The notes under the pieces were generated by a model, which was given only the letters and a program-made list of their open reading frames with translations, was not told where the DNA came from and searched no databases. Source: Azospirillum canadense (GTDB lineage Bacteria; Pseudomonadota; Alphaproteobacteria; Azospirillales; Azospirillaceae). Taken from it: DNA of 64,000 nucleotides. Made by a program: the position numbers and the translations under genes. Below, in pieces: positions 52,502 to 60,381 of the stretch; position 1 is the stretch's first letter, and each line of letters begins with the position of its first letter. The DNA lies in the NCBI RefSeq assembly GCF_025961225.1, contig NZ_JAOQNG010000010.1, positions 610,501-674,500 on the forward strand, written 5' to 3'.

Positions 52502-52975
52502 TTACTTCGCGGCGAGCCTCTGCTTTAGCCCGTCGAAGCCCGAGGTGAAGATGCCGGACACCGCCTTGCGAGTTTCCTCGTCGGTGGCACCGTTGGAGGT
52601 GTAGCGGGCCTTCCACACGACCCGCGAGCCATTGCCCGCCGGCTGGACCGACAGGGCGGCGGTGTAGTCCTTCACCGGCAGCGGGCTACCCAGGATCGAA
52701 TAGCGGATGCGATGGCGGCCGGCGTTGGAGGCCAGGAGCCGTTCCTCGATCACCCCGCCGCCCTTGATGGCGATGACGCGCTCCTGCGCCCCGTCCCGCT
52801 GGCGCAGGGAGCAGCTTTCCACTGCGGGGTGCCAGTTGCTGAGGTTGCAGAACGGGCCGATCTGCTGCCACACCTTGTCCACGGAATAGGGCAGCGTGAC
52901 GGATTCGGTGACCTCCACCGCCAAGGCCGGGCTGGCCAGGAGGGTGAGGGCGGCGATCGCAAGCGGTTTGAGCAT
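52502..52975 (-). CDS. Secreted SRPBCC-family (START-like) protein
   Basis: 157 residues: signal peptide ending ASPALA (about residue 19), then a single SRPBCC/polyketide-cyclase-like domain (VTESVTLPYSVDKVWQQIGPFCNLSNWHPAV ... GSRVVWKARYT). Such domains bind hydrophobic ligands; the ligand here is unknown. Periplasmic location predicted. Upstream of trmFO in the same direction. Confidence 0.85.
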   Translation of the reverse strand: MLKPLAIAALTLLASPALAVEVTESVTLPYSVDKVWQQIGPFCNLSNWHPAVESCSLRQRDGAQERVIAIKGGGVIEERLLASNAGRHRIRYSILGSPLPVKDYTAALSVQPAGNGSRVVWKARYTSNGATDEETRKAVSGIFTSGFDGLKQRLAAK

Positions 52976-53120
52976 CGATGGTCATCCTTCGCGATTTGGT
53001 TGGCGCGCATCGTCGGGGATGGCACAACCGGCATGGTAGTCGAGCGAAGGAGGCGAGAAACTTCGACGTTCGTAGGATGCGATCTGTTCAACCAAGATGA
53101 AATGGCGGGCGCCGAACGCC

Positions 53121-53156
53121 AAGGGCCGGCCCCGCGCTTGGCGGAGGCCGGCCCTT
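53121..53156. terminator. Hairpin downstream of the small lipoprotein gene
   Basis: 11-bp perfect stem AAGGGCCGGCC (53121-53131) / GGCCGGCCCTT (53146-53156) with a 14-base loop. No T-run on the minus strand, so it is a weak or RNA-protective candidate. Confidence 0.4.
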
Positions 53157-53197
53157 GTTTCGGTGCGCCGATTTCGGTGTGCTTCCGAACGGAAACC

Positions 53198-53398
53198 TTA
53201 TTGGGTCTTCGTCGTCGTGCTGCGCTCCGTGGTGGTCGAGCCGGTGGCCGGCGGGATGGTCAGGGTGGAGCCGTAGTTCGGCGAGGTCGTGGTGGTGGTC
53301 GTCGTGGTGCTGCGGGTCGTGTCGTCGGAGCCGCAGGCGCTGACCATCAGGGCCGCGCCGAAGGCCAGCGCGACACCGGACAGAATCGTCTTCTTCAT
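53198..53398 (-). CDS. Small Thr-rich lipoprotein
   Basis: 66 residues. Lipobox ALMVSAC with Cys near residue 22; the mature part is almost all Thr, Ser and Gly (runs of Thr), so an unstructured envelope peptide is likely. Not recognised. ATG 53398 has AGGAGGG upstream; the frame further upstream lies outside the signal. Confidence 0.75.
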   Translation of the reverse strand: MKKTILSGVALAFGAALMVSACGSDDTTRSTTTTTTTTSPNYGSTLTIPPATGSTTTERSTTTKTQ

Positions 53399-53492
53399 GG
53401 TCCCTCTCCCTCCTGTAAGGCGAAGTGTGGAGGGAGAACGCGCGCCGGAGGCGTTTGTTTCCTTGGGCGCGGACAGCAGGGTGACAAGAAAA

Positions 53493-53513
53493 GGGCCGGG
53501 GAGTCCCCGGCCC
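53493..53513 (-). terminator. Rho-independent terminator of uvrA
   Basis: 9-bp stem GGGCCGGGG / CCCCGGCCC, loop of three bases, just after the uvrA stop. On the minus strand TTTTCTT follows, fitting a classical terminator. Confidence 0.75.
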
Positions 53514-53517
53514 GTCT

Positions 53518-56370
53518 TCACGCCCTCTTTCGGGTCTTCGGCTTCGCCTTCAGGTAGGGCGCCAGATACTGGCCGGTGTAACTCCGGGAGACCTTGACCA
53601 CGTCTTCCGGTGTGCCCTCCGCCACGACCTCGCCGCCGCCGGTGCCGCCCTCGGGGCCGAGGTCGATGATCCAGTCGGCGGTCTTGATGACCTCCAGGTT
53701 GTGCTCGATCACCAGCACGGTGTTGCCCTGGTCGACCAGCGCGTGGAGCACCTCCATCAGCTTTTCCACGTCGGCGAAATGCAGGCCGGTGGTCGGCTCG
53801 TCGAGGATGTAGAGGGTGCGGCCGGTGGCGCGGCGGCTCAGCTCCTTCGACAGCTTCACGCGCTGCGCCTCGCCGCCGGACAGGGTCGTGGCGGGCTGGC
53901 CGATGTGGATGTAGCCGAGGCCCACGCGTTCCAGCGTCTCCAGCTTGTCGCGGATGCCGGGCACGGCCTTGAAGAACTCCTTGCCCTCTTCCACGGTCAT
54001 GTCCAGCACGTCCGCGATGGTCTTGTCGCGGTAGGTGACCTCAAGCGTCTCGCGGTTGTAGCGCTTGCCGTGGCAGACGTCGCAGGTGACGTAGACGTCG
54101 GGCAGGAAGTGCATCTCGATCTTGATGACGCCGTCGCCCTGGCAGGCCTCGCAGCGTCCGCCCTTCACGTTGAAGGAGAAGCGGCCGGGGCCGTAGCCGC
54201 GGGCCTTCGCCTCCGGCAGGCCGGCGAACCAGTCGCGGATCGGCGTGAAGGCGCCGGTGTAGGTCGCGGGGTTGGAGCGCGGGGTGCGGCCGATCGGGGA
54301 CTGGTCGATGTCGATGACCTTGTCCAGATGCTCCAGCCCCGTCAGCTCGTCGTGCTCCGCCGGGTGCTCGCGGGCGCCCATCAGCTTGCGCGCCACGGCC
54401 TTGTACAGCGTCTCGATGATCAGGGTGGACTTGCCGCCCCCCGATACGCCGGTGACGCAAGTGAAGGTGCCCAGCGGAACGCGCGCCGACACGTTCTTCA
54501 GGTTGTTGGCGCGGGCACCCTTCACCTCCAGGAACTGGCCCTTGTGGCCGGTCCGGCGGACGTCGGGCACCGGCACGAAGCGGGTGCCGTTCAGGAACTG
54601 GGCGGTGACGCTGTTGGGGTTCTTCTGCACCTCCGCCGGCTTGCCTTGGGCGATCACGGTGCCGCCGTGCTGGCCGGCGCCGGGGCCCATGTCCACGAGG
54701 TAGTCGGCGGTGCGGATGGCGTCCTCGTCATGCTCCACCACGATCACGGTGTTGCCGAGGTCGCGCAGGCGCTTCAGCGTTGCCAGCAGCCGGTCGTTGT
54801 CGCGCTGGTGCAGGCCGATGGAAGGCTCGTCCAGCACGTAGAGCACGCCGGTCAGGCCGGAGCCGATCTGCGAAGCCAGCCGGATGCGCTGGCTCTCGCC
54901 GCCGGACAGGGAACCGGAACCGCGGCTGAGCGTCAGGTATTCCAGGCCCACCGCGTTGAGGAAGCCCAGCCGTTCGTTGATTTCCTTCAGGATGCGGTAG
55001 GCGATCTCCTTGTCCTTTGGGCGCAGGTGGTCGTTCAGCGTGCTGAACCAGCCGGCCGCGTCGGCGATGGACATTTCGGAGGCCGCGGAGATGTGCAGGC
55101 CATGCACCTTGACGGCCAGCGCCTCCGGCTTCAGGCGGGCGCCCTTGCAGGTCTCGCAGGGCTGGGACGACTGGTACTTCGACAGCTCGTCGCGCATGAA
55201 AGCGCTTTCTGTCTCGCGGTAGCGCCGTTCCAGGTTGTTGACGATGCCCTCGAAGGCCTTGTGCGTCTGATAGCTGCGCAGGCCGTCGTCGTAGGTCATG
55301 GTGATCGGCGACCCGTCGGAGCCGAAGAGGATGGTCTGCTTGACCGCCTCCGGCAGGTTCTCCCACGGGGTGTCCATGCCGACGCCGAAATGCTTGGCGA
55401 TGCTCTCCAGCGTCTGCACGTAATATTGCGAGCTGGAGCCGGCCCAGGGGGCGATGGCGCCCTTCTTCAGCGACAGCCGCTCGTCCGGCACGACCAGCAT
55501 GGGGTCGAAGTAGATCTTGCTGCCCAGCCCGTCGCAGGCCGGGCAGGCGCCGAACGGGTTGTTGAAGGAGAACAGGCGCGGCTCGATCTCCGGGATCGTG
55601 AAGCCGGACACCGGGCAGGCGAACTTCTGCGAGAAGACGGTCTGCTCGTGGTTGTCGGCGTTCTCCACGAAGACGATGCCGTCGGCCAGCCCGAGCGCCG
55701 TCTCCAGCGAATCGGCCAAGCGGTTGCCAAGCCCCTCGCGCACGACGATGCGGTCCACCACGACGTCGATGTCGTGCTTCAGCTTCTTGTTGAGCGCCGG
55801 GACCTCGTCGATCTCGTGCATGGTGCCGTCGACGCGCACGCGCTGGAAGCCGCGCTTGCGCAGGTCCTGGATCTCCTTCTTGTACTCGCCCTTGCGGCCC
55901 CGGATCAGCGGCGCCAGGAGGAGCAGGCGCGTGCCCTCCGGCATGGCCAGGATGCGGTCGACCATCTGGCTGACCGTCTGGCTTTCGATCGGCAGGCCGG
56001 TGGCCGGCGAATAGGGGATGCCGACCCGCGCCCAGAGCAGGCGCATGTAGTCGTAGATCTCCGTCACCGTGCCGACGGTGGAGCGCGGGTTCTTCGACGT
56101 CGTTTTCTGCTCGATGGAGATGGCCGGCGACAGCCCCTCGATCGAATCGACGTCCGGTTTCTGCATCAGCTCCAGGAATTGGCGCGCGTAGGCCGACAGG
56201 CTTTCCACATAGCGCCGTTGGCCCTCGGCGTAGATGGTGTCGAACGCCAGGGACGACTTGCCGGACCCCGACAGGCCGGTGATGACGATCAGCTCGTCCC
56301 GCGGCAGGTCGACGTCGACGTTCTTGAGGTTGTGTTCCCGCGCGCCGCGGACACTGATGTGCTTGTTCAT
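53518..56370 (-). CDS. uvrA: Excinuclease ABC subunit A
   Basis: 950 residues, full length. Two ABC ATPase halves: Walker A GLSGSGKSSLAFD near the start and GVSGGGKSTLI near residue 645; signatures GSLSGGESQRI and TTLSGGEAQRV. Zinc fingers CPACDG-type (GACPACDGLG) and CEACQGDGVIK / CDVCHGKR. Recognises bulky DNA lesions in nucleotide excision repair. An SOS box overlaps its start codon and another lies 200 bases upstream. Confidence 0.97.
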   Translation of the reverse strand: MNKHISVRGAREHNLKNVDVDLPRDELIVITGLSGSGKSSLAFDTIYAEGQRRYVESLSAYARQFLELMQKPDVDSIEGLSPAISIEQKTTSKNPRSTVGTVTEIYDYMRLLWARVGIPYSPATGLPIESQTVSQMVDRILAMPEGTRLLLLAPLIRGRKGEYKKEIQDLRKRGFQRVRVDGTMHEIDEVPALNKKLKHDIDVVVDRIVVREGLGNRLADSLETALGLADGIVFVENADNHEQTVFSQKFACPVSGFTIPEIEPRLFSFNNPFGACPACDGLGSKIYFDPMLVVPDERLSLKKGAIAPWAGSSSQYYVQTLESIAKHFGVGMDTPWENLPEAVKQTILFGSDGSPITMTYDDGLRSYQTHKAFEGIVNNLERRYRETESAFMRDELSKYQSSQPCETCKGARLKPEALAVKVHGLHISAASEMSIADAAGWFSTLNDHLRPKDKEIAYRILKEINERLGFLNAVGLEYLTLSRGSGSLSGGESQRIRLASQIGSGLTGVLYVLDEPSIGLHQRDNDRLLATLKRLRDLGNTVIVVEHDEDAIRTADYLVDMGPGAGQHGGTVIAQGKPAEVQKNPNSVTAQFLNGTRFVPVPDVRRTGHKGQFLEVKGARANNLKNVSARVPLGTFTCVTGVSGGGKSTLIIETLYKAVARKLMGAREHPAEHDELTGLEHLDKVIDIDQSPIGRTPRSNPATYTGAFTPIRDWFAGLPEAKARGYGPGRFSFNVKGGRCEACQGDGVIKIEMHFLPDVYVTCDVCHGKRYNRETLEVTYRDKTIADVLDMTVEEGKEFFKAVPGIRDKLETLERVGLGYIHIGQPATTLSGGEAQRVKLSKELSRRATGRTLYILDEPTTGLHFADVEKLMEVLHALVDQGNTVLVIEHNLEVIKTADWIIDLGPEGGTGGGEVVAEGTPEDVVKVSRSYTGQYLAPYLKAKPKTRKRA

Positions 56371-56379
56371 GGAGTGTTC
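56365..56379. promoter_or_regulatory. SOS (LexA) box overlapping the uvrA start codon
   Basis: GTTC-ATGGAGT-GTTC, an exact match to the alphaproteobacterial LexA consensus GTTC-N7-GTTC. It covers the uvrA ATG (56368-56370). Confidence 0.65.
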
Positions 56380-56806
56380 TTAGCCGAAACGGGGAGGGAA
56401 GGGAAGATGCTTGAAGGCCGGACAGATATGTGGCAGGCGCGACCGAATTGCCACCGTCGCGCCGCGCGCATCATCCTGTTTTGCCGCCGATTCGGCCGGT
56501 GGTCCGTTGGGAAAGGCGGGGCAGGGCGAAGGAATCTGTTTCACGGGCCAACGGACTCTGCTATATTTGTTCACGGAGTGTTCTCTTCCGCGCGGGCCGG
56601 GCGGGTTGGTTCGAGCGGAAGGGGCGACGCGCTCCGCGGCGGTTGACCCGCGCCCTTGCGCCATGCTTTGTGAAGCGTGGGCGGGGCCGGGCAAACAGAC
56701 AAACCGGCCCTGCGAACAGGAACCCTCGGCATCTGGACGCCCTTCCGCCGGGCGCCCGAACGGGTCGGAGAGGATGCTGGGACACCCGCGCTAGGAGACA
56801 CGTGCG
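56371..56806. other. Divergent uvrA-ssb intergenic region
   Basis: 436 bases with no convincing gene; several short GC-rich frames are present but lack ribosome sites and family resemblance. It carries the two SOS boxes and an AT-rich CTATATTTG at 56561-56569 that may be the -10 of ssb. The shared spacing suggests joint DNA-damage control of uvrA and ssb. Confidence 0.5.
56569..56583. promoter_or_regulatory. SOS (LexA) box in the uvrA-ssb promoter region
   Basis: GTTC-ACGGAGT-GTTC, again an exact GTTC-N7-GTTC match, differing from the box at the uvrA start by one spacer base. It directly follows the possible ssb -10 element, a position suited to repression of ssb; uvrA starts 199 bases away on the other strand. 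Confidence 0.8.
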
Positions 56807-57310
56807 ATGAATGTATGGACGTTTACGGGGCGCCTGGGCGCGGACGGCGAGTTGCGCTCCACGCAGAGCGGCGAGAAGGTGCTGGGCTTCCGCGTCGCCA
56901 ACGACGTCGGGTTCGGCGAGCGCAAGACCACGCAGTGGGTCGATTGCTCCATCTGGGGCCGCCGCGCCGAAGCGCTGGCCCCGCACCTGACCAAGGGCAA
57001 GCAGGTCGTCGTGTCCGGCGAGGTCACGATCCGCGAGTATGAGAAGCGCGACGGCACCCGTGGCGCCGGCCTCTCCGTGCGTGTCAACGAGATCGACTTC
57101 ACCGGCGGCCCGCGTGAGGGCGAAGGTGGCGGCGGTGGTTACGGCGGCGGTGGTGGCGGTTACGAGTCGCGCGGCGGCGGCGGCGGCGGCTACGGCGGTG
57201 GTGCCGGCGGCGGCGGCGGCGGTTACGGTGGCGGTGGTGGCGGCGGTGGCCGCAGCGGCGGCGGCGCTCCGCCCCGCCACGACGACCTGGACGACGAGAT
57301 CCCGTTCTGA
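56807..57310 (+). CDS. ssb: Single-stranded DNA-binding protein (SSB)
   Basis: 167 residues: an OB-fold (about 1-102; NVWTFTGRLGADGEL ... TTQWVDCSIWGRRAEAL), a ~55-residue linker made almost only of Gly with scattered Tyr, and the acidic tip DDEIPF that docks repair partners. The N-terminus differs from the usual SSB (no VNKVILVGNLG), so this may be an auxiliary SSB. Divergent from uvrA as in many bacteria, with SOS boxes between. Confidence 0.92.
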   Translation: MNVWTFTGRLGADGELRSTQSGEKVLGFRVANDVGFGERKTTQWVDCSIWGRRAEALAPHLTKGKQVVVSGEVTIREYEKRDGTRGAGLSVRVNEIDFTGGPREGEGGGGGYGGGGGGYESRGGGGGGYGGGAGGGGGGYGGGGGGGGRSGGGAPPRHDDLDDEIPF

Positions 57311-57348
57311 CGACCGGGCTGTTCTGATCCGGTCAAACGCGTTTCGAC

Positions 57349-57376
57349 GGCGCCGCGGAGTTCTTTCCGCGGCGCC
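57349..57376 (+). terminator. Hairpin downstream of ssb
   Basis: 10-bp perfect stem GGCGCCGCGG / CCGCGGCGCC with an 8-base loop, 38 bases after the ssb stop. Only a GTTCGTCT tail follows. Confidence 0.5.
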
Positions 57377-57412
57377 GTTCGTCTGTGTGGCGGGCTGGTG
57401 TCCGGGACGGGT

Positions 57413-57889
57413 TCAGCGCGGGCCCGGGTTCGTGGCGCGGTACCAGTTCGTCGCGTCCGTCGTTCCAGGCAGCGGCGCCGGCTGGCCATTGCCGGCGATC
57501 GGCGGAAGGGCGGCGAACTGGTCGGGGCTCATCCCGGTCAGCATCAGGGCCTGACGCTCGCTGGAATAGCGGAGGTTGCCGGTGTCCACGGCCACCCGGC
57601 GCTTCAGCGGGTAGACCGGCGCGCCGCTGGCCACGAGAATCTGGACGGGTTCGCGGCTGGGCGTGACCACCACGTCTTCGACGGTGCCCAGGATGCGGTC
57701 GGCTTCCGCCGACTGGACCGACAGGCCGACGAGTTCCAGCGGCGAGATCGACGCCATCGGTCGCGGCGGGTCGCCGGCTTCCGCGCAGGCGCCGAGAGCG
57801 AGCAGCGCGCCGGCCGCGAGCAACCGCGCCGCGACCCCGCCAACTCGACATGGGCCGACCGATGATGGACGTCCTGGAATGGTCCGCAT
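57413..57889 (-). CDS. PRC-barrel-like lipoprotein
   Basis: 158 residues. Lipobox LLALGAC (Cys near 35) after a basic N-terminus; the mature part holds a PRC-barrel-like region (LGTVEDVVVTPSREPVQILVASGA). Function unknown; an envelope lipoprotein. The ATG has a very strong GGAGGAGG site. Confidence 0.75.
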   Translation of the reverse strand: MRTIPGRPSSVGPCRVGGVAARLLAAGALLALGACAEAGDPPRPMASISPLELVGLSVQSAEADRILGTVEDVVVTPSREPVQILVASGAPVYPLKRRVAVDTGNLRYSSERQALMLTGMSPDQFAALPPIAGNGQPAPLPGTTDATNWYRATNPGPR

Positions 57890-57962
57890 CTGTGCCTCCT
57901 CCTTCGCTTGGGCATCGCTTGGGCACAGCTGTAACGCGGCAGGAAGGCGAATGGATCGAAGC

Positions 57963-57988
57963 GGGGGCCGAAGTTTCCTCCGGCCCCC
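57963..57988. terminator. Hairpin downstream of the RTX gene
   Basis: 8-bp stem GGGGGCCG / CGGCCCCC with a 10-base loop, 32 bases after the RTX gene stop on the minus strand; no T-run. Confidence 0.4.
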
Positions 57989-58019
57989 GTCCTTGACGGG
58001 TTTCCTCCGTGGGTTTGGA

Positions 58020-58646
58020 TCAGGTGAAGACGTAGTCGCGCCCAGCCTGGAGCCCCGTGGCGTCCACCGCGAGGGAGGAGCCGTCGCGGAAGGAGAAGAG
58101 CGTCCCGGTCTGGGTGGTCGATACGCTCATCCCGCCGGCCGTGTAGCCCTGGAACTCGATGCGGTCGATCCCCCGCTCGAAATACTGGATGTCGTCGTGG
58201 CCGAAGCCACCGGTCCCCGCCTGCATCCGGAAGATGTCGGTCGTCGCGTCGTAATAGCTGACCATGTGGTCATTGCCGGCTCCGGGCACGAACAGGTCGT
58301 GACCGTCGTCGCGCAACGTGTCCACCAGCCAGTCGTCGCCCGCCCCGCCGAACATCGTGTCGTCGCCGCGCCCGCCCTTGATCGTGTCGTTGTCGGCGCC
58401 GCCGTCGAGCCAGTCGTTGCCGGCCCCGCCGAACAGCTGGTCGTTGCCGGTTCCGCCGTACATGCTGTCGTTGCCGGCGTCTCCGGAATAGGGATCGCCG
58501 AGCCAATCGTTTCCGGCACCGCCGTTCAGGTAATCGTTGCCCAGGCCGCCGGCGAGCGAATCATTGCCACCACCGCCGTAGATCGAGTCGGCGTCGCTGG
58601 ACCCGGTGAGGCGGTCCGCGGTTTCCTTCCCCCAAAATTTGGCCAT
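58020..58646 (-). CDS. RTX (hemolysin-type calcium-binding repeat) protein
   Basis: 208 residues. About six to eight GGxGxDxxx nonapeptide repeats at residues ~20-125 (YGGGGNDSL, GGLGNDYLN, GGAGNDWL, GGTGNDQLF, GGRGDDTMF), which fold into a Ca-binding beta roll. The C-terminal ~70 residues could hold an uncleaved type I secretion signal. There is no enzymatic domain, and no secretion genes are nearby. Confidence 0.88.
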   Translation of the reverse strand: MAKFWGKETADRLTGSSDADSIYGGGGNDSLAGGLGNDYLNGGAGNDWLGDPYSGDAGNDSMYGGTGNDQLFGGAGNDWLDGGADNDTIKGGRGDDTMFGGAGDDWLVDTLRDDGHDLFVPGAGNDHMVSYYDATTDIFRMQAGTGGFGHDDIQYFERGIDRIEFQGYTAGGMSVSTTQTGTLFSFRDGSSLAVDATGLQAGRDYVFT

Positions 58647-58865
58647 GGTTCCTCTCCGTGAATGGTTAACAGATTGTTAACACCGGAGCGGGGGAGGAGG
58701 AAAGGTAAAAAAATCCTTTATTCGCGTGAACCAAATTTTGCCACTGACCCAGCCTGTCTTGTGCACTCTGTGTTTTCGCGTTGTTTCCGTTTCCGAACCA
58801 TTGGATTGTTCGAAGGTTCGCTTGTTCGAATACTGTGTGATGTGGCGGGCGCTGCGCGCGGCTGG

Positions 58866-59678
58866 TCACGGGATCGGCCAGGAGTCTTCGGTCAGCGCTT
58901 CCTGGGCGGCTACGGTGATGGACAGGTTGCGCGGCGCGCAGAACAGATTGAAAGCGCCCATGCCGGGGAACAGATCCTCGGTCGCACCCCGGAAGTTTTG
59001 CGGATTGAAGTAGACGGGCAGGTGCCACCAGGCACGGTAGCCCAGCGCGTGGATCTGACGGATCAGCGCCGGGGAGTGGTCGCGCCGATCGTTCTCCACA
59101 TAGAGGAAGGGGCGGCAGCGGGCGATGGTGTCGGCCGCGCCAGCCAGGACGGCGCCCTCCATGCCCTCCACGTCGGCCTTGATCAGCCGGCACCGCGGAA
59201 GACCAAGGGCGTCGATGGTTTCGATCGGAACCGTCAACCCGCCATCGGCATCGTTTATGGCGAGACCGCCGAAATTGTCCGGCTGCATAGGGTCGAGCTG
59301 GGGCACGTCCACCGAGCCCGCCTCCGCTCCGACGGCGGCGAGCCGCGTCTCCACATTCGTCAGTCCGCCGAGCATGACGTTGGTGCACAGCATCTGGTGC
59401 ACGATGCGCTGCGGCTCGTAGGCGACGACCCAGCCCTCCGGACCGGCGGCGTGGGCGAGCACGACGGTCAAGGCGCCGATGTTGGCGCCGGCCTCGACCA
59501 CGACGTCGCCGGGCCGGACGAGGAAGCGGAGGAAGGCGGCCTCGGCTTCCGAATACTCGCCGTAGACGTCCAGGCTTCGCCCGACATAGACGTCGTTCGG
59601 GTTGTAGATCATGCGCCCGTGGCGGCAAGCGCGGATGCGGCCGAACCCGCCTGGCAAGTCGATGGCATCGGCGCTCAT
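58866..59678 (-). CDS. FkbM-family methyltransferase
   Basis: 270 residues. SAM-dependent methyltransferase with the FkbM pattern: DVVVEAGANIGALTVVLA for SAM binding and the later LIKADVEGMEGAVLAGA. Usually methylates sugars or polyketides; the substrate is not evident here. ATG 59678 is the likely start, preceded by a G-rich site; the frame continues upstream without similarity. Confidence 0.88.
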   Translation of the reverse strand: MSADAIDLPGGFGRIRACRHGRMIYNPNDVYVGRSLDVYGEYSEAEAAFLRFLVRPGDVVVEAGANIGALTVVLAHAAGPEGWVVAYEPQRIVHQMLCTNVMLGGLTNVETRLAAVGAEAGSVDVPQLDPMQPDNFGGLAINDADGGLTVPIETIDALGLPRCRLIKADVEGMEGAVLAGAADTIARCRPFLYVENDRRDHSPALIRQIHALGYRAWWHLPVYFNPQNFRGATEDLFPGMGAFNLFCAPRNLSITVAAQEALTEDSWPIP

Positions 59679-59758
59679 CCGACGGAACCCCCCTCTGCTG
59701 GTGAGGGGATTATCGCCTTGTGACGGTGCCGGCTTCAAGCGCAGGCCGCGCATGGCAA

Positions 59759-59788
59759 AGGCCGGCGCGCCCGCGGACGCACCGGCCT
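59759..59788 (-). terminator. Hairpin downstream of the Pro-rich small gene
   Basis: 7-bp stem AGGCCGG / CCGGCCT, with TTTGCC following on the minus strand. Confidence 0.4.
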
Positions 59789-59803
59789 GTGTCGGGGCTA
59801 GAA

Positions 59804-59989
59804 TCAGGCCTGGGTCGGGGTGGGTTCGCCCGGGCTGGGCTCGCCGGCGGGCGGCGGCATTTCCGGCGGGACGTCCGGATTGGACGGCACGGGATAGGGC
59901 TGCGGCGTGCTGGGCTGGGTCGGCTCGGGCGTCGGCGTGCCGGGGCTGGGGATCTCGCCGGGGCCACCCGGGGTCATGGGGTCGCTCAT
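59804..59989 (-). CDS. Small Pro-rich protein
   Basis: 61 residues, over a third Pro, with Gly/Ser/Thr/Glu repeats (EIPSPGTPTPEPTQPSTP). No signal or membrane segment; almost certainly disordered. AAGG lies upstream of the ATG. Could be a real small protein or a chance frame; an own terminator hairpin favours the former. Confidence 0.5.
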   Translation of the reverse strand: MSDPMTPGGPGEIPSPGTPTPEPTQPSTPQPYPVPSNPDVPPEMPPPAGEPSPGEPTPTQA

Positions 59990-60037
59990 CGCAGAAACCT
60001 TCGATTGTTGAAACGTTTCGATGGGCCGGGTGGGCGG

Positions 60038-60190
60038 TTACTGGACCGACCGTTCGACGGCGCGGCCGCCGGCCTTCAGATCCTGCCCGGCTCCCTCGAC
60101 CGTGTTGCAGCCGGCAAGCAGCGCAGCGAAGGTCAGAATGAAGCTGGCAAGCGCAATCTGGCGCACGGGGAACTGCATCGTGCGGCTCAT
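60038..60190 (-). CDS. Entericidin-like small lipoprotein
   Basis: 50 residues with lipobox LLAGC and the short mature sequence NTVEGAGQDLKAGGRAVE typical of entericidin A/B. Small envelope lipoproteins, some toxic or stress-linked. ATG 60190 has AGGAG upstream. Confidence 0.88.
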   Translation of the reverse strand: MSRTMQFPVRQIALASFILTFAALLAGCNTVEGAGQDLKAGGRAVERSVQ

Positions 60191-60381
60191 GATCCCGAAC
60201 TCCTGTGTGGCTGGTGTTGCCGTGATCAACGCCGCTTCGCGCGCCTTGGTTCCGGGCCGTGCGTTGGATTTGCAACAGGGCGGAAGGGGGATGCGCTACC
60301 ACTTGACGTGGTACGCCGCGTGGTGAAGATGGCCGGCTCCGCCGCCGCCCGGCCAACTGGCCCCCAAACGACCGAAACGTC

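Noticed and set aside
53701..56646. 981-codon plus-strand open frame opposite uvrA
   Set aside because: Antisense of uvrA, with no family resemblance.
57120..57290. Short direct repeats rich in GGCGGC resembling a repeat array
   Set aside because: They are codons of the Gly-rich SSB linker, not a CRISPR array; there are no regular spacers.
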